A stretch of DNA of 64,000 nucleotides. Origin: Polaribacter vadi (lineage in GTDB: Bacteria; Bacteroidota; Bacteroidia; Flavobacteriales; Flavobacteriaceae). The notes beneath the pieces were generated by a model. That model ran no database searches. It saw only the letters and a program-made list of their open reading frames with translations, and was not told the DNA's origin. Within the stretch, counting starts at the first letter, position 1; every line of letters begins with the position of its first letter. Shown here one piece after another: positions 1 through 8,695 of this stretch. The stretch covers positions 580,501 through 644,500 of the forward strand of contig NZ_CP017477.1 of the NCBI RefSeq assembly GCF_001761365.1, in the 5' to 3' direction. The position numbers were made by a program, and so were the translations under genes.

Positions 1-645
1 CTCTGAACCTGAATTTTTTTCACCAGAAGTTACTTCAACTGGTTTGTGCATGTAATTTCTTGCAATTGCTTCTACTTCTTTAGGAAAAGTTGCAGAAAAC
101 AATAAAGTTTGCTTGGTATCTGGAGTTGCCTCTAAAACCTTATCTAATTCTTCTTTAAAGCCCATGTTTAACATTTCATCAGCTTCGTCTAAGACTAACC
201 ATTGAACGTTTCCTAACTTTAAAGCTCTTCTATTAATTAAATCTACAGTTCTACCTGGAGTTCCAACTACTATTTGAGATCCTCTTTTTAAAGATTTAAT
301 TTGTTGTTCCATACTAGAACCACCATAAACAGTAGTTACTTGTATCTTTTTTTGATATTTACAAAAATCTTCTATGTTTTTACCAATTTGAACTGCAAGT
401 TCTCTTGTTGGTGATAAAATAATAGCTTGTACATTGCTACTATCTCCATCTATAAGTTGTAAAATTGGTAAACTAAAAGCAGCTGTTTTTCCTGTTCCTG
501 TTTGTGCAAAAGCTTTTAAATCGCTTTTAGAAGAAATTATTTGTGGAATTGCTTTTTCTTGAATAACAGTTGGGCTTTCGTACCCTAAATCTGTTAATGC
601 TTTAATAATAGGTTCGTTTAAACCTAACTCTGAAAATGTTGACAT
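1..645 (-). CDS. deaD: DEAD-box ATP-dependent RNA helicase, DeaD-like (C-terminal part lies beyond the window)
   Basis: The gene starts at the ATG whose complement is at 643-645 and runs leftward off the edge; 215 codons are visible. They contain the whole first RecA domain of a DEAD-box helicase: a Q-motif (PTVIQEKAIPQ), Walker A (AQTGTGKT), PTRELAVQ, TPGR, the DEAD box (VLDEADEML) and SAT. Proteins of this family unwind short RNA duplexes with ATP in ribosome assembly and mRNA decay, often under cold stress. The residue pattern is closest to DeaD/CsdA, but the discriminating C-terminal part is missing here, so the exact subfamily is inferred. A -7 element lies about 100 bases upstream, giving a leader of roughly 90 bases. 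Confidence 0.93.
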   Translation of the reverse strand, partial: MSTFSELGLNEPIIKALTDLGYESPTVIQEKAIPQIISSKSDLKAFAQTGTGKTAAFSLPILQLIDGDSSNVQAIILSPTRELAVQIGKNIEDFCKYQKKIQVTTVYGGSSMEQQIKSLKRGSQIVVGTPGRTVDLINRRALKLGNVQWLVLDEADEMLNMGFKEELDKVLEATPDTKQTLLFSATFPKEVEAIARNYMHKPVEVTSGEKNSGSE

Positions 646-743
646 TACTGTGTTTTTATTGGATTCACAGAACGCCTCACCTGTAAACCCGTTTATAATT
701 CGGACTGGTTTTAATAGAGTTAACACTCGTTTTTAAAACCGTG

Positions 744-751
744 CAAAGGTA
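744..751 (-). promoter_or_regulatory. -7 element (TACCTTTG) of the DEAD-box helicase
   Basis: Read on the minus strand this is TACCTTTG, a match to the Bacteroidetes consensus TAnnTTTG. A possible -33 TTG (complement of 775-777) is 23 bases upstream, longer than the usual spacing. Transcription from here would leave a leader of about 90 bases before the helicase start, which would leave room for cold-shock type folding; that part is inference. Confidence 0.5.
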
Positions 752-790
752 CATTAAATATTGGAGATAAACAGCAATTAAAGAGTTTAA

Positions 791-2182
791 TTAGTTTTTG
801 TTCAAATCATTAAGAAAAGGAGTTAAGTTTGTAGAAGAAATTGAAGCATAACCATTTACAACTTTTCCCTTTTTATTCACTAATATAGAACGTGGCATTT
901 TACATGTTAAGAAATCATGTGCAGCACTGTTATTTGCTAAATAAAATTGGTTTTTAATATCTAATTTTTGAATTCTTTTATTTTTATCGCCATCAATTTT
1001 AATTTCAATAAATTTAATGTTTGGGTATGTGGTAGATAAATATTGAAATCTTGAAACAATATAAGATTCAGAAACAAATTCTGGACTCCAAAAAAACAAA
1101 AAGGTATTTTGATCTTTGATAACATCACTTATAGAATGTTCAGAATTTGCGTAATCTGTAATACTAAATTGTGGTAATTCCTCGTTAATTACAATCGATT
1201 GAGAATCATCAATTAAATTAGTTATTAGTTTTTTATCTTTTTCATTCGTTGATAATTTAAAAAACGTATTAAAAGCCTCTAAATTAATCGAACAACTAGA
1301 TTTGTTATAAAAATGACCAATAACAGTTTGTCTTAAAAAAGCATTTTTAGAGCTTTCTGTACTAACTTTCTCGTTAATTGTGTTTAATAAATCTAAGGTG
1401 AATTCTGATGAATATTCACTTTCTAAAGGATTATGTCCTAAAGTAAAAGTTTCATTATATAAGTAATTTCTAATATATCTTGAGTATGGAGGATAATACA
1501 TTAAAGAATCGTTATCCTTTTTTATTTTTTTTCTGTAATCGTAAAAGGAAGCATCAACTTTAGGTAATTTATTTTCCTCGGTAATTTTTGCATGTATAAT
1601 CGGGTATTTTTCAATTCTAGAATATATAGGATATGTTAAAGCTATTTTTAGAATTTCATTAAAACCAAAAGTTTCAAAAGAATGTGTTTTAATATACTCA
1701 TTATATGTAACTAATTTAGTCTTTATTAAAGAGTCTACTTTTAATTTAAAATTTGCAGGCTCTAGTTGGTTGTATTCATAGAATAAATTTCTTTCTTTTT
1801 CTGTTTCTAAAAAACAGTCTACCAATATGTTATTTCTTTCTGCTCCTTTACCTGCAAAAACTAAAGATTCATCAAAATCCCAAGTGTTTAATCGTAACAT
1901 TAAACTGTCTCCAGGTTCTAAATAAATATGCTGATTTTCATTACCATGAGAAAAATAATACAAACCTTCGTTTGCTTTGTTAATTTTACCAATAAATTTA
2001 TTTGTTGTGTCTAAGAAAAAAGTATCAATAACTTTCTCCATAGAATAAAGAATTACATGATTATTTTTAGGATTTATTATTTTACCACCAAAATACATAT
2101 CAACATTTTTATCAGTTGAATTGCAGCCAACTAAGATGACTAGAAATAAAATTGGTAATAAAGTAATTACTTTTTTCATCAT
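791..2182 (-). CDS. Lipoprotein with a thioredoxin-like C-terminal domain lacking the CXXC motif
   Basis: A 463-residue protein with a lipoprotein signal (hydrophobic run ending LVGC, Cys at about 20), so it is probably anchored in the outer or cytoplasmic membrane facing the periplasm. The N-terminal part (about 30-100) resembles the DUF4369-type beta domain found before thioredoxin folds in Bacteroidetes TlpA-like proteins (GGKIINPKNNHVILYS, then a LEPGDSL motif). Residues about 330-463 have a thioredoxin-like pattern (FLFFWSPEF followed by a strand with FIEIKID and a late cis-Pro-like CKMPRSILV). Where redox-active family members have WCxxC this one has WSPEF, so it should not be a disulfide reductase. 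The true role is unknown. It is encoded upstream of, and in the same direction as, the helicase. Confidence 0.75.
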   Translation of the reverse strand: MMKKVITLLPILFLVILVGCNSTDKNVDMYFGGKIINPKNNHVILYSMEKVIDTFFLDTTNKFIGKINKANEGLYYFSHGNENQHIYLEPGDSLMLRLNTWDFDESLVFAGKGAERNNILVDCFLETEKERNLFYEYNQLEPANFKLKVDSLIKTKLVTYNEYIKTHSFETFGFNEILKIALTYPIYSRIEKYPIIHAKITEENKLPKVDASFYDYRKKIKKDNDSLMYYPPYSRYIRNYLYNETFTLGHNPLESEYSSEFTLDLLNTINEKVSTESSKNAFLRQTVIGHFYNKSSCSINLEAFNTFFKLSTNEKDKKLITNLIDDSQSIVINEELPQFSITDYANSEHSISDVIKDQNTFLFFWSPEFVSESYIVSRFQYLSTTYPNIKFIEIKIDGDKNKRIQKLDIKNQFYLANNSAAHDFLTCKMPRSILVNKKGKVVNGYASISSTNLTPFLNDLNKN

Positions 2183-2338
2183 ATGTATATAGCTAAAAGC
2201 GTGTACAAATTTAGGTATTCAATGCTGTTACAGCTGTTAATACGTTGTTAAAAATACAAGGTTTCTCAGTTGTAAAGATAGATTTAACTTTTCCTAAAAT
2301 GCATTTAAATTTGCCCCCAAAAATAGTTATCAAATTTG

Positions 2339-2346
2339 TACTTTTG
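2339..2346 (+). promoter_or_regulatory. -7 element (TACTTTTG) of the ABC-F gene
   Basis: TACTTTTG fits TAnnTTTG and ends 20 bases before the ATG at 2367. No well-placed -33 TTTG is seen: the nearest TTG, at 2311-2313, is 25 bases away. Confidence 0.5.
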
Positions 2347-2366
2347 CAGAAATTTAAAATACTATT

Positions 2367-3986
2367 ATGTTATCAGTTTCTAATTTATCTGTACAATTTG
2401 GTAAACGTGTTTTGTTTGATGAAGTTAGCACGAAATTTCAACAAGGAAATTGTTATGGAATTATTGGCGCAAATGGAGCAGGAAAATCTACTTTATTAAA
2501 AATAATATCTGGCAAACAAGACCCAACTTCTGGACAAGTACATCTAGAAAAAGGCAAAAGAATGTCTGTCTTAACACAAGATCATTATGCTTATGATGAG
2601 TTTCCTGTATTGGAAACTGTGGTTATGGGTAATAAAGAGTTGTTTAAAATAAAAAAACAAATTGATGCTTTATATGCTGATTATACTGATGAAAATGCAG
2701 AAAAGATTGGCGAACTTCAAATAAAATTCGAAGAAATGGATGGCTGGAATGCAGATGCTTCTGCAGCTGCAATGCTATCTAACCTTGGTATTTCAGAAGA
2801 TTTACATTATACTTTAATGAAAGATTTGGATGGTAAACAAAAAGTACGTGTGTTAATTGCACAAGCACTTTTTGGCAATCCAGATGTTTTAATCATGGAT
2901 GAACCTACCAACGATTTAGATTTCGAAACCATTGCTTGGTTAGAAAACTTTATAGCAAATTTTGATAACTGTGTAATTGTGGTTTCTCATGATAGACACT
3001 TTTTAGATGCAGTTTGTACACATATTTCTGATATAGATTTTGGTAAAATAAACCATTATTCAGGAAACTATACTTTTTGGTATGAATCTAGTCAACTTGC
3101 AGCAAAACAAAGAGCACAGCAGAATAAAAAAGCAGAAGATAAAAAGAAGGAATTAGAAGAATTTATTAGAAGATTTTCTGCCAATGTTGCAAAATCAAAA
3201 CAAGCAACTTCTCGAAAAAAAATGATTGAGAAATTAAATGTAGAAGATATTCAACCTTCAAGCAGACGTTATCCTGCCATTATTTTTGACAGAGATAGAG
3301 AAGCTGGAGATCAAATTTTAAATATAGAAGGTTTAAGCAAAGAATTTGAAGGTGAAAAATTATTCGACAACATACACATCAATTTAAATAAAGGTGATAA
3401 AGTTGCTATAATTTCTAAGAATTCTAGAGCGATAACAGCTTTTTATCAAATTATAACAGGGAATGATACAGCAGATGCTGGTAAATTTTCATGGGGAGTT
3501 ACCACAACACAATCGTATTTACCTTTAGATAACTCTTCATTTTTTCAGAATGGTGAATTAAATTTAGTAGATTGGTTAAGACAATATGCGCAAACTGAAG
3601 AAGAACGTGAAGAAGTTTTTTTAAGAGGATTTTTAGGGAAAATGATTTTTTCTGGTGAAGAAGCTTTAAAGAAAAGTAATGTGTTGTCTGGAGGAGAAAA
3701 AGTACGTTGTATGCTTTCTAGAATGATGATGAAAAGAGCAAACATTTTATTGTTAGATGAACCAACAAATCACTTGGATTTAGAATCGATTCAATCTTTA
3801 AATAACTCTTTAATTAATTTTAAAGGAACTGTTTTATTATCTACACACGATCATGAATTTGCACAAACAGTTGCCAATAGAATTATAGAATTAACACCAA
3901 AAGGAGCTATTGATAGATACTCAACTTTTGATGATTATTTGTCTGATCCAAAGATTAAAGAATTGCGTGATAAGATGTATGAGTAA
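2367..3986 (+). CDS. ABC-F family ATPase (YbiT-like) with one intact and one degenerate ATP site
   Basis: A 539-residue soluble protein with two ABC domains and no membrane segment, the architecture of ABC-F translation factors that act on the ribosomal E site. Domain 1 has Walker A GANGAGKST (34-42) and Walker B VLIMDEP (174-180), but its signature is degraded to DLDGKQ (153-158). A charged linker follows (about 243-300, many Lys/Glu), the ribosome-contacting arm. Domain 2 has lost Walker A (SKNSRAIT around 350-357) but keeps signature LSGGEK (440-445) and Walker B LLLDEP (461-466). In the head-to-tail dimer this leaves one complete composite site. Length and sequence resemble E. coli YbiT (about 530 residues). 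It may tune translation; the substrate ribosome state is unknown. Confidence 0.9.
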   Translation: MLSVSNLSVQFGKRVLFDEVSTKFQQGNCYGIIGANGAGKSTLLKIISGKQDPTSGQVHLEKGKRMSVLTQDHYAYDEFPVLETVVMGNKELFKIKKQIDALYADYTDENAEKIGELQIKFEEMDGWNADASAAAMLSNLGISEDLHYTLMKDLDGKQKVRVLIAQALFGNPDVLIMDEPTNDLDFETIAWLENFIANFDNCVIVVSHDRHFLDAVCTHISDIDFGKINHYSGNYTFWYESSQLAAKQRAQQNKKAEDKKKELEEFIRRFSANVAKSKQATSRKKMIEKLNVEDIQPSSRRYPAIIFDRDREAGDQILNIEGLSKEFEGEKLFDNIHINLNKGDKVAIISKNSRAITAFYQIITGNDTADAGKFSWGVTTTQSYLPLDNSSFFQNGELNLVDWLRQYAQTEEEREEVFLRGFLGKMIFSGEEALKKSNVLSGGEKVRCMLSRMMMKRANILLLDEPTNHLDLESIQSLNNSLINFKGTVLLSTHDHEFAQTVANRIIELTPKGAIDRYSTFDDYLSDPKIKELRDKMYE

Positions 3987-4099
3987 TTTTTAAATGATAC
4001 AAATTTCAAGAATTACCTAAATCATCAATTATAAATTAATGCTTAAGATAACTTATGTTGAAGTGTTGATTTTTAGATAAGTAACTATTTATAAATAAA

Positions 4100-4142
4100 A
4101 AAGCTATAAAGATTTTTTTAATCTTTATAGCTTTTTTTTATT
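4100..4142. terminator. Bidirectional intrinsic terminator between the ABC-F gene and oxyR
   Basis: A 15-bp perfect stem (4100-4114 with 4120-4134, five-base T loop) is followed by a T-run on the plus strand and preceded by an A-run, so it can serve both convergent genes. Confidence 0.85.
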
Positions 4143-4177
4143 AGTGATACTCGTTAAATTAGAGTCTTGATTTTTCT

Positions 4178-5119
4178 TTATTTTTTATTCAAAGGACTGA
4201 TAATTTTTACATCAGAAAAAGAAATTGCACCTCTCACAACTCCATCAATAGTTTTTTTCAAGGCCTCAATCATTTGCATTTTTAATTGCGATTTATGATA
4301 AATTAAACTCACTTCTCTTGCAGGTGGTGGATTTGTAAATTCACGTAAATGACTTTTATCATTATCATTCAAATCTAACGTGTGTAAATAGGGTAGAAGC
4401 GTCATTCCTAAACCTTCTTTAGATAATTTTATAAGCGTATCAAAACTGCCACTTTCTAATTGAAAACCTTTTTTATTGTCAATTTTATGAGTTCTACATA
4501 AATTGATAACACTATCTTTAAAACAATGGCCATCTTCCAATAAAAGAATATCTTCCATTTCTAACTCGTCAGCAGAAATTTGTTTGTTTTTGTAAAGTCT
4601 ATGATTTTGTGGAATTAAACCAACAAAAGGTTCATAATATAAAGGACGCTCTTTTATGGCTTCATTCTCTAAAGGAGTTGCTGCAATTCCAGCATCGATA
4701 TGTCCATCTGTTAATTTTCTAACGATCTCTTCAGTTGTTAATTCTTCAATAATCAACTTTACTTTGGTGTATTTTTTAGTAAAATTTTGCAAGAACATTG
4801 GCAATAAAGTAGGCATTATTGTTGGGATAATTCCTAATCTGAACTCACCTCCAATATATCCTTTTTGTTGATGAACAATATCTAAAATTCGATTACTTTC
4901 ATCTACAATTACTTTACCTTGTTCTACAATTTTTTTACCAACTTCTGTTAATTCGATTGGTTTTTTAGAACGATTAAATATTTTTACACCTAATTCGTCC
5001 TCTAATTTTTGAATTTGCATACTCAAAGTAGGTTGAGTTACAAAGCTATGTTCTGCAGCAACCGTAAAGTTTTGGTACTCTGCAACAGATAAAACGTATT
5101 TTAATTGGGTTATGGTCAT
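4178..5119 (-). CDS. oxyR: Hydrogen peroxide-sensing LysR-type regulator OxyR
   Basis: A 313-residue LysR-type regulator. An N-terminal winged helix-turn-helix (about 1-60, TVAAEHSFVTQPTLSMQIQ) is followed by a LysR substrate domain. The segment LLEDGHCFKDSVINLC places two cysteines at 199 and 208, the same spacing and the same numbers as the redox pair of E. coli OxyR, which form a disulfide on exposure to peroxide. It is divergent from dps, a classic OxyR target, and a palindrome lies between them (5149-5173). The start ATG is supported by the usual MTITQLKYVLSVAE opening. OxyR normally represses its own gene and activates dps under peroxide; that regulation is inferred here. Confidence 0.96.
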   Translation of the reverse strand: MTITQLKYVLSVAEYQNFTVAAEHSFVTQPTLSMQIQKLEDELGVKIFNRSKKPIELTEVGKKIVEQGKVIVDESNRILDIVHQQKGYIGGEFRLGIIPTIMPTLLPMFLQNFTKKYTKVKLIIEELTTEEIVRKLTDGHIDAGIAATPLENEAIKERPLYYEPFVGLIPQNHRLYKNKQISADELEMEDILLLEDGHCFKDSVINLCRTHKIDNKKGFQLESGSFDTLIKLSKEGLGMTLLPYLHTLDLNDNDKSHLREFTNPPPAREVSLIYHKSQLKMQMIEALKKTIDGVVRGAISFSDVKIISPLNKK

Positions 5120-5148
5120 TTAAATAAGAAATTTTGATAAAGATATTA

Positions 5149-5173
5149 AAACTATCAATTATAATTATAGTTT
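5149..5173. promoter_or_regulatory. LysR-type (OxyR) binding palindrome in the oxyR/dps intergenic region
   Basis: AAACTAT at 5149-5155 and ATAGTTT at 5167-5173 form a perfect 7-bp inverted repeat with an 11-base spacer, the T-N11-A layout of LysR-family boxes. It lies 30 bases from the oxyR start and about 20 bases before the dps -7 element, the expected place for an activator of dps that also represses oxyR. The ATAG/CTAT half-sites recall the E. coli OxyR consensus, although the spacing differs. Confidence 0.75.
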
Positions 5174-5191
5174 ATGATGATTAATTTCCGC

Positions 5192-5199
5192 TACTTTTG
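5192..5199 (+). promoter_or_regulatory. -7 element (TACTTTTG) of dps
   Basis: TACTTTTG matches TAnnTTTG, 20 bases before the dps ATG. No TTTG is seen at the -33 position, which fits an activator-dependent promoter served by the OxyR palindrome just upstream. Confidence 0.65.
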
Positions 5200-5219
5200 A
5201 GCAATATAAAAATAATATT

Positions 5220-5693
5220 ATGAATAAAAATATTTTAGGCTTAAACAAACAAACTTCAGCAGATTCTGTTGAAAAATTAAACGGATTATTAGCAAACTTT
5301 CAAATTTATTATCAAAATTTAAGAGGTTTGCATTGGAATATAAAAGGAAAAAATTTCTTTGAATTACATGTAAAGTTTGAGGAATTATACACAGATTCTC
5401 AAGTTAAGATTGATGAAATTGCAGAACGAATTTTAACTCTACAAGGAAAACCATTGCACACGTTTGCTGATTATATTGAAAATTCTTCTGTGCCTGTAGG
5501 TAAAAATATTTCGAATGATGTTGAAGCTGTTGAATTAGTTGTAAGTTCTTTGTCTGAATTATTAGAAATAGAAAGAGTAATTTTAGATTTATCTGATACT
5601 TCTGATGATGAAGGGACAAACTCGATGGTTAGTGATTTAATATCAGAACAAGAAAAAACAATCTGGATGTTAAATTCTTGGCTAGGAAAATAA
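5220..5693 (+). CDS. dps: Dps family mini-ferritin (DNA-protecting, ferroxidase)
   Basis: A 157-residue protein of normal Dps length. Dps forms a 12-subunit shell that oxidises Fe(II) with hydrogen peroxide and stores the iron, protecting DNA. The intersubunit ferroxidase ligands are recognisable by spacing: His38 in LRGLHW, His50 in FELH, Glu54, Asp65 and Glu69 in KIDEIAERI. The N-terminus is short with a few lysines, so direct DNA binding is uncertain. It is divergent from oxyR, with a palindrome and a -7 element between, and is probably induced by peroxide through OxyR. An intrinsic terminator follows. Confidence 0.95.
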   Translation: MNKNILGLNKQTSADSVEKLNGLLANFQIYYQNLRGLHWNIKGKNFFELHVKFEELYTDSQVKIDEIAERILTLQGKPLHTFADYIENSSVPVGKNISNDVEAVELVVSSLSELLEIERVILDLSDTSDDEGTNSMVSDLISEQEKTIWMLNSWLGK

Positions 5694-5778
5694 TTAAAAA
5701 ACTATGTTCCTAATTCTGAGCTTATTTCAGAATCTGTGGATTAATTTTACTTAAACTTTTAGGAAGTTAATCAACAAT

Positions 5779-5828
5779 AAAAAACCTATCAGAATAACTT
5801 ATAATAGTTTTCTGGAAGGTTTTTTTTA
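5779..5828. terminator. Intrinsic terminator after dps
   Basis: AAAAAACCT (5779-5787) pairs with AGGTTTTTT near 5817-5825, extended by an ATCAGAA/TTCTGGA inner stem, and ends in a T-run. It abuts the convergent gene end at 5826, so it may act in both directions. Confidence 0.65.
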
Positions 5829-6464
5829 TAATTGATAAGAATAGCCAACTTCCAAACCTAAAATATTATAACCATCATTTGGTTTTTGAAAATTAAGATT
5901 CGAAACATGTCCAAAATTCGTTCCAATATAAATGAATGTTTTTTGGAATATTTGATGCGATAATCCCAAAGAAAAGTTTTCAATAAACGTAAAACCCTTT
6001 GCTAAACGTTCAGTTCTTGTATCAATATAAGAAAACCCCAAGCTAATTGTTCCTTGCAAATCTAATGTATTGGTAAGTTTCAATTTTGATGCAAAACCAA
6101 ATTCCAAACCATACAAACTCATATTTTTTGGTTGCGTAAATTCTGCAATTTTTTCTTCAATATTTTCTTGATCTGGAGTTACATACCATTTGTTCAATAA
6201 TTGATGTTTCAAAAACTGAACCTGAGGTTGCACAATCAATTCAAAATCAACATTTTTCCAATTTCCTAAATTGTAAAAAACTTGAAATTTATAAGTGTTA
6301 GTGGAGTAGGTATAATCTACGTCATCAAAAGCCAAATTTTCATTAGTTCCGTAATTAAAAAGAACACCAATTTTAATCGGTTTTAAAATTGGTGTTTTTT
6401 TATCTTGACACAATGCCAAGTATGTATTTAATAATAAACAAAGAATGAAAAATTTTAGTTTCAT
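5826..6464 (-). CDS. Outer-membrane beta-barrel protein, PagL-like (acyloxyacyl hydrolase / lipid A 3-O-deacylase family)
   Basis: A 212-residue protein with a Sec signal peptide (about 1-19, ending ALCQ) and alternating hydrophobic/aromatic strands ending in a C-terminal aromatic-rich strand (LGLEVGYSYQL), as in small outer-membrane barrels. Near the C-terminus GHVSNLNFQKPNDGYN matches the His-x-Ser-Asn motif that carries the catalytic His and Ser of PagL. A Glu follows in LGLEVGY, although not at the exact PagL spacing, so activity is unproven. PagL removes the 3-O acyl chain of lipid A. The gene begins 9 bases after the 3-hydroxyacyl-CoA dehydrogenase gene and is probably co-transcribed with it. 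Confidence 0.65.
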   Translation of the reverse strand: MKLKFFILCLLLNTYLALCQDKKTPILKPIKIGVLFNYGTNENLAFDDVDYTYSTNTYKFQVFYNLGNWKNVDFELIVQPQVQFLKHQLLNKWYVTPDQENIEEKIAEFTQPKNMSLYGLEFGFASKLKLTNTLDLQGTISLGFSYIDTRTERLAKGFTFIENFSLGLSHQIFQKTFIYIGTNFGHVSNLNFQKPNDGYNILGLEVGYSYQL

Positions 6465-6473
6465 TTTTTTATG

Positions 6474-7364
6474 TTAACTAAACATTTTAGCTACAACTTC
6501 AGCCTTTCTGTTTTCAGAATAATCATAAAAACCTTCACCAGATTTTACACCTAATTTCCCAGCATTTACCATATTTACTAACAATGGACAAGGAGCATAT
6601 TTTGGATTTTTAAAACCATCATACATCACTTGTAAAATCGATAAACAGACATCCAAACCAATAAAATCTGCCAATTGCAAAGGTCCCATTGGGTGAGCCA
6701 TTCCTAATTTCATCACAGTATCAATTTCAGCAACACCAGCAACACCATTATATAAAGTTTCAATCGATTCGTTAATCATTGGCATTAAAATTCGGTTTGC
6801 CACAAACCCAGGATAATCGTTTACTTCCACAGGAATTTTACCAATTTTCTTTGAAAGTTCTACAATTACATTGGTTATTTCATCAGTAGTATTATAGCCT
6901 CTAATAATTTCTACCAACTTCATAATTGGCACAGGATTCATAAAATGCATTCCAATAACTTTTTCAGGTCTGCTAGTAACTCCTGCAATTTGCGTTATAG
7001 AAATGGATGATGTATTTGTAGCCAAAATTGTTTTTTCGTCACAAACTTCATCTAATTCTTTAAAAATTTTTGCTTTTAAAACAGCATTTTCAGTGGCTGC
7101 TTCTACCACCAAATCCATATTGGCAACACCTTTACTAATTTTTGTAAACGTAGTAATATTGTTTAAAGTTTTTGTTTTATCAGCTTCAGAAATCTTTTCT
7201 TTTGCCAACATTCTATCCAAATTTTTTGTGATTGTTGCCAACCCTTTTTGCAATGCAACATCAGAAATATCAATTAAATGTACCTTATAATTAAATTGAG
7301 CAAATGTGTGCGCAATTCCATTTCCCATAGTTCCAGCACCAATTACAGCTATATTTTTCATCAA
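6474..7364 (-). CDS. 3-hydroxybutyryl-CoA dehydrogenase (3-hydroxyacyl-CoA dehydrogenase family)
   Basis: A 296-residue NAD(P)-dependent enzyme of typical length. The N-terminal Rossmann fold has VIGAGTMGNGIA, and the C-terminal 3HCDH domain begins near PGFVANRILMPMINE. It interconverts 3-hydroxyacyl-CoA and acetoacetyl-type CoA in butanoate or fatty-acid and aromatic degradation (Hbd/PaaH type). The protein may start at the second Met (MKNIAVIGAG), which fits the family better. It is followed after 9 bases by the PagL-like gene. Specificity for C4 substrates is inferred from family similarity only. Confidence 0.93.
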   Translation of the reverse strand: MMKNIAVIGAGTMGNGIAHTFAQFNYKVHLIDISDVALQKGLATITKNLDRMLAKEKISEADKTKTLNNITTFTKISKGVANMDLVVEAATENAVLKAKIFKELDEVCDEKTILATNTSSISITQIAGVTSRPEKVIGMHFMNPVPIMKLVEIIRGYNTTDEITNVIVELSKKIGKIPVEVNDYPGFVANRILMPMINESIETLYNGVAGVAEIDTVMKLGMAHPMGPLQLADFIGLDVCLSILQVMYDGFKNPKYAPCPLLVNMVNAGKLGVKSGEGFYDYSENRKAEVVAKMFS

Positions 7365-7404
7365 TAATAAAATTTTTAATTAAGTTGAATTATTTATTTT
7401 TTTT

Positions 7405-7490
7405 GTCGTTTTTACGGGCTTTCATTACTCGCTTTTTTGTGAAAAACAAAAAGAGCTCAAACATGCCATTCAATCCCTAACGCAATTATT
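7405..7490. repeat. Dispersed intergenic repeat (REP-like), short copy
   Basis: This gap between two minus-strand genes contains GTGAAAAACAAAAAGAG and ATGCCATTCAATCCCTAACG. The latter recurs in modified form near 24957-24978, and in inverted form near 20760. It has no coding potential and belongs to the dispersed element found at three sites in the window. Confidence 0.6.
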
Positions 7491-7503
7491 TAGTAGTCAA
7501 TTG

Positions 7504-8487
7504 CTATATTTTAAAATCTTCTTCTTTTTTAAAACAGTCAATTACCCATTGAGCAATTCTTAAAGCTTCAGTTCCATTACTTAAAGTAACAATAGGATTT
7601 GTATTATTAATAATAGCATCAGCAAAAGTTTCCAATTCATTTAAAATGGCATTGCTTTCTAAAACTTCAGGACTTTCAAAATAAATTTGTTTCTTTAAAC
7701 CTTCATCATTTTGAAGAATCATCGCAAATTCATCAGGAGTTTCTGGAGCATCTTGAATTCTTACAATTTCTGCTTCTTTGCTTAAAAAGTTTACAGAAAT
7801 ATAAGCATCCTTCTGAAAAAAACGTGTTTTACGCATGTTTTTCATAGAAATTCTACTCGCAGTTAAATTCGCAACACAACCATTTTCGAACTCAATTCTT
7901 GCATTGGCAATATCTGGAGTTTCAGAAATTACAGAAATACCACTTGCATGTACATTTTTAACTTTAGATTTTACAACCGATAATATAATGTCTATATCAT
8001 GAATCATTAAATCTAAAACCACAGGCACATCTGTTCCTCTTGGATTAAATTCTGCCAATCTATGCGTTTCAATAAACATTGGATTTTTAATTAAATCTTT
8101 GGCAGCAATAAAAGCAGGGTTAAACCTTTCTACATGACCAACTTGTCCTTGAACATGATATTGGCTTGCCAAGGTTTTAATAGCTTCTGCCTCTAAAACA
8201 GTTTTTGCAATTGGCTTTTCTACAAAAATATGGCATCCTTTTTCAATGGCTTTTTTAGCACAATCAAAATGAGACAAAGTAGGTGTAACAATATCTACAA
8301 CTTCAACAGCATCAATTAAATCGTCTATAGAATCAAATAATTTGTAACCAAATTCCTTAGCCACTTTTTCTGCATTTTCTGTAAATGGATCATAAAAACC
8401 AACTAATTCGTATTTTTTAGATTCTTTTAATAAACGAAGATGAATTTTACCTAAATGACCTGCACCTAAAACTCCTACTTTTAACAT
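7504..8487 (-). CDS. Gfo/Idh/MocA family oxidoreductase
   Basis: A 327-residue dehydrogenase. The N-terminal Rossmann fold opens with VGVLGAGHLGKIHLR, and the family signature VEKPIAKTVLEA (Glu-Lys-Pro) is at about 92-103, followed by an alpha/beta substrate domain (residues about 125 onward). Such enzymes oxidise or reduce sugars or related polyols with NAD(P). The substrate cannot be told from sequence; similar proteins in Flavobacteria are often near cell-envelope sugar genes, but this one stands alone here. The ATG start matches the usual position just before the Rossmann glycines. Confidence 0.88.
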   Translation of the reverse strand: MLKVGVLGAGHLGKIHLRLLKESKKYELVGFYDPFTENAEKVAKEFGYKLFDSIDDLIDAVEVVDIVTPTLSHFDCAKKAIEKGCHIFVEKPIAKTVLEAEAIKTLASQYHVQGQVGHVERFNPAFIAAKDLIKNPMFIETHRLAEFNPRGTDVPVVLDLMIHDIDIILSVVKSKVKNVHASGISVISETPDIANARIEFENGCVANLTASRISMKNMRKTRFFQKDAYISVNFLSKEAEIVRIQDAPETPDEFAMILQNDEGLKKQIYFESPEVLESNAILNELETFADAIINNTNPIVTLSNGTEALRIAQWVIDCFKKEEDFKI

Positions 8488-8695
8488 ATATGGTTGTTTT
8501 TGTTATTTACGAATACTAAAATTTAAACTCATTTACAGTCAATTTTTCTTGCTAAAAATATATACAGCAACTATATTCGTAAAAACGTTATTTTTGAGTT
8601 TTCTGAAAATAAAATCAGACGAAAACAAAGATACAATTTTATAAGAATTTAAATCAATTTATTACTAACTTTAGAGTCTTGAAACCAAACCAGAT

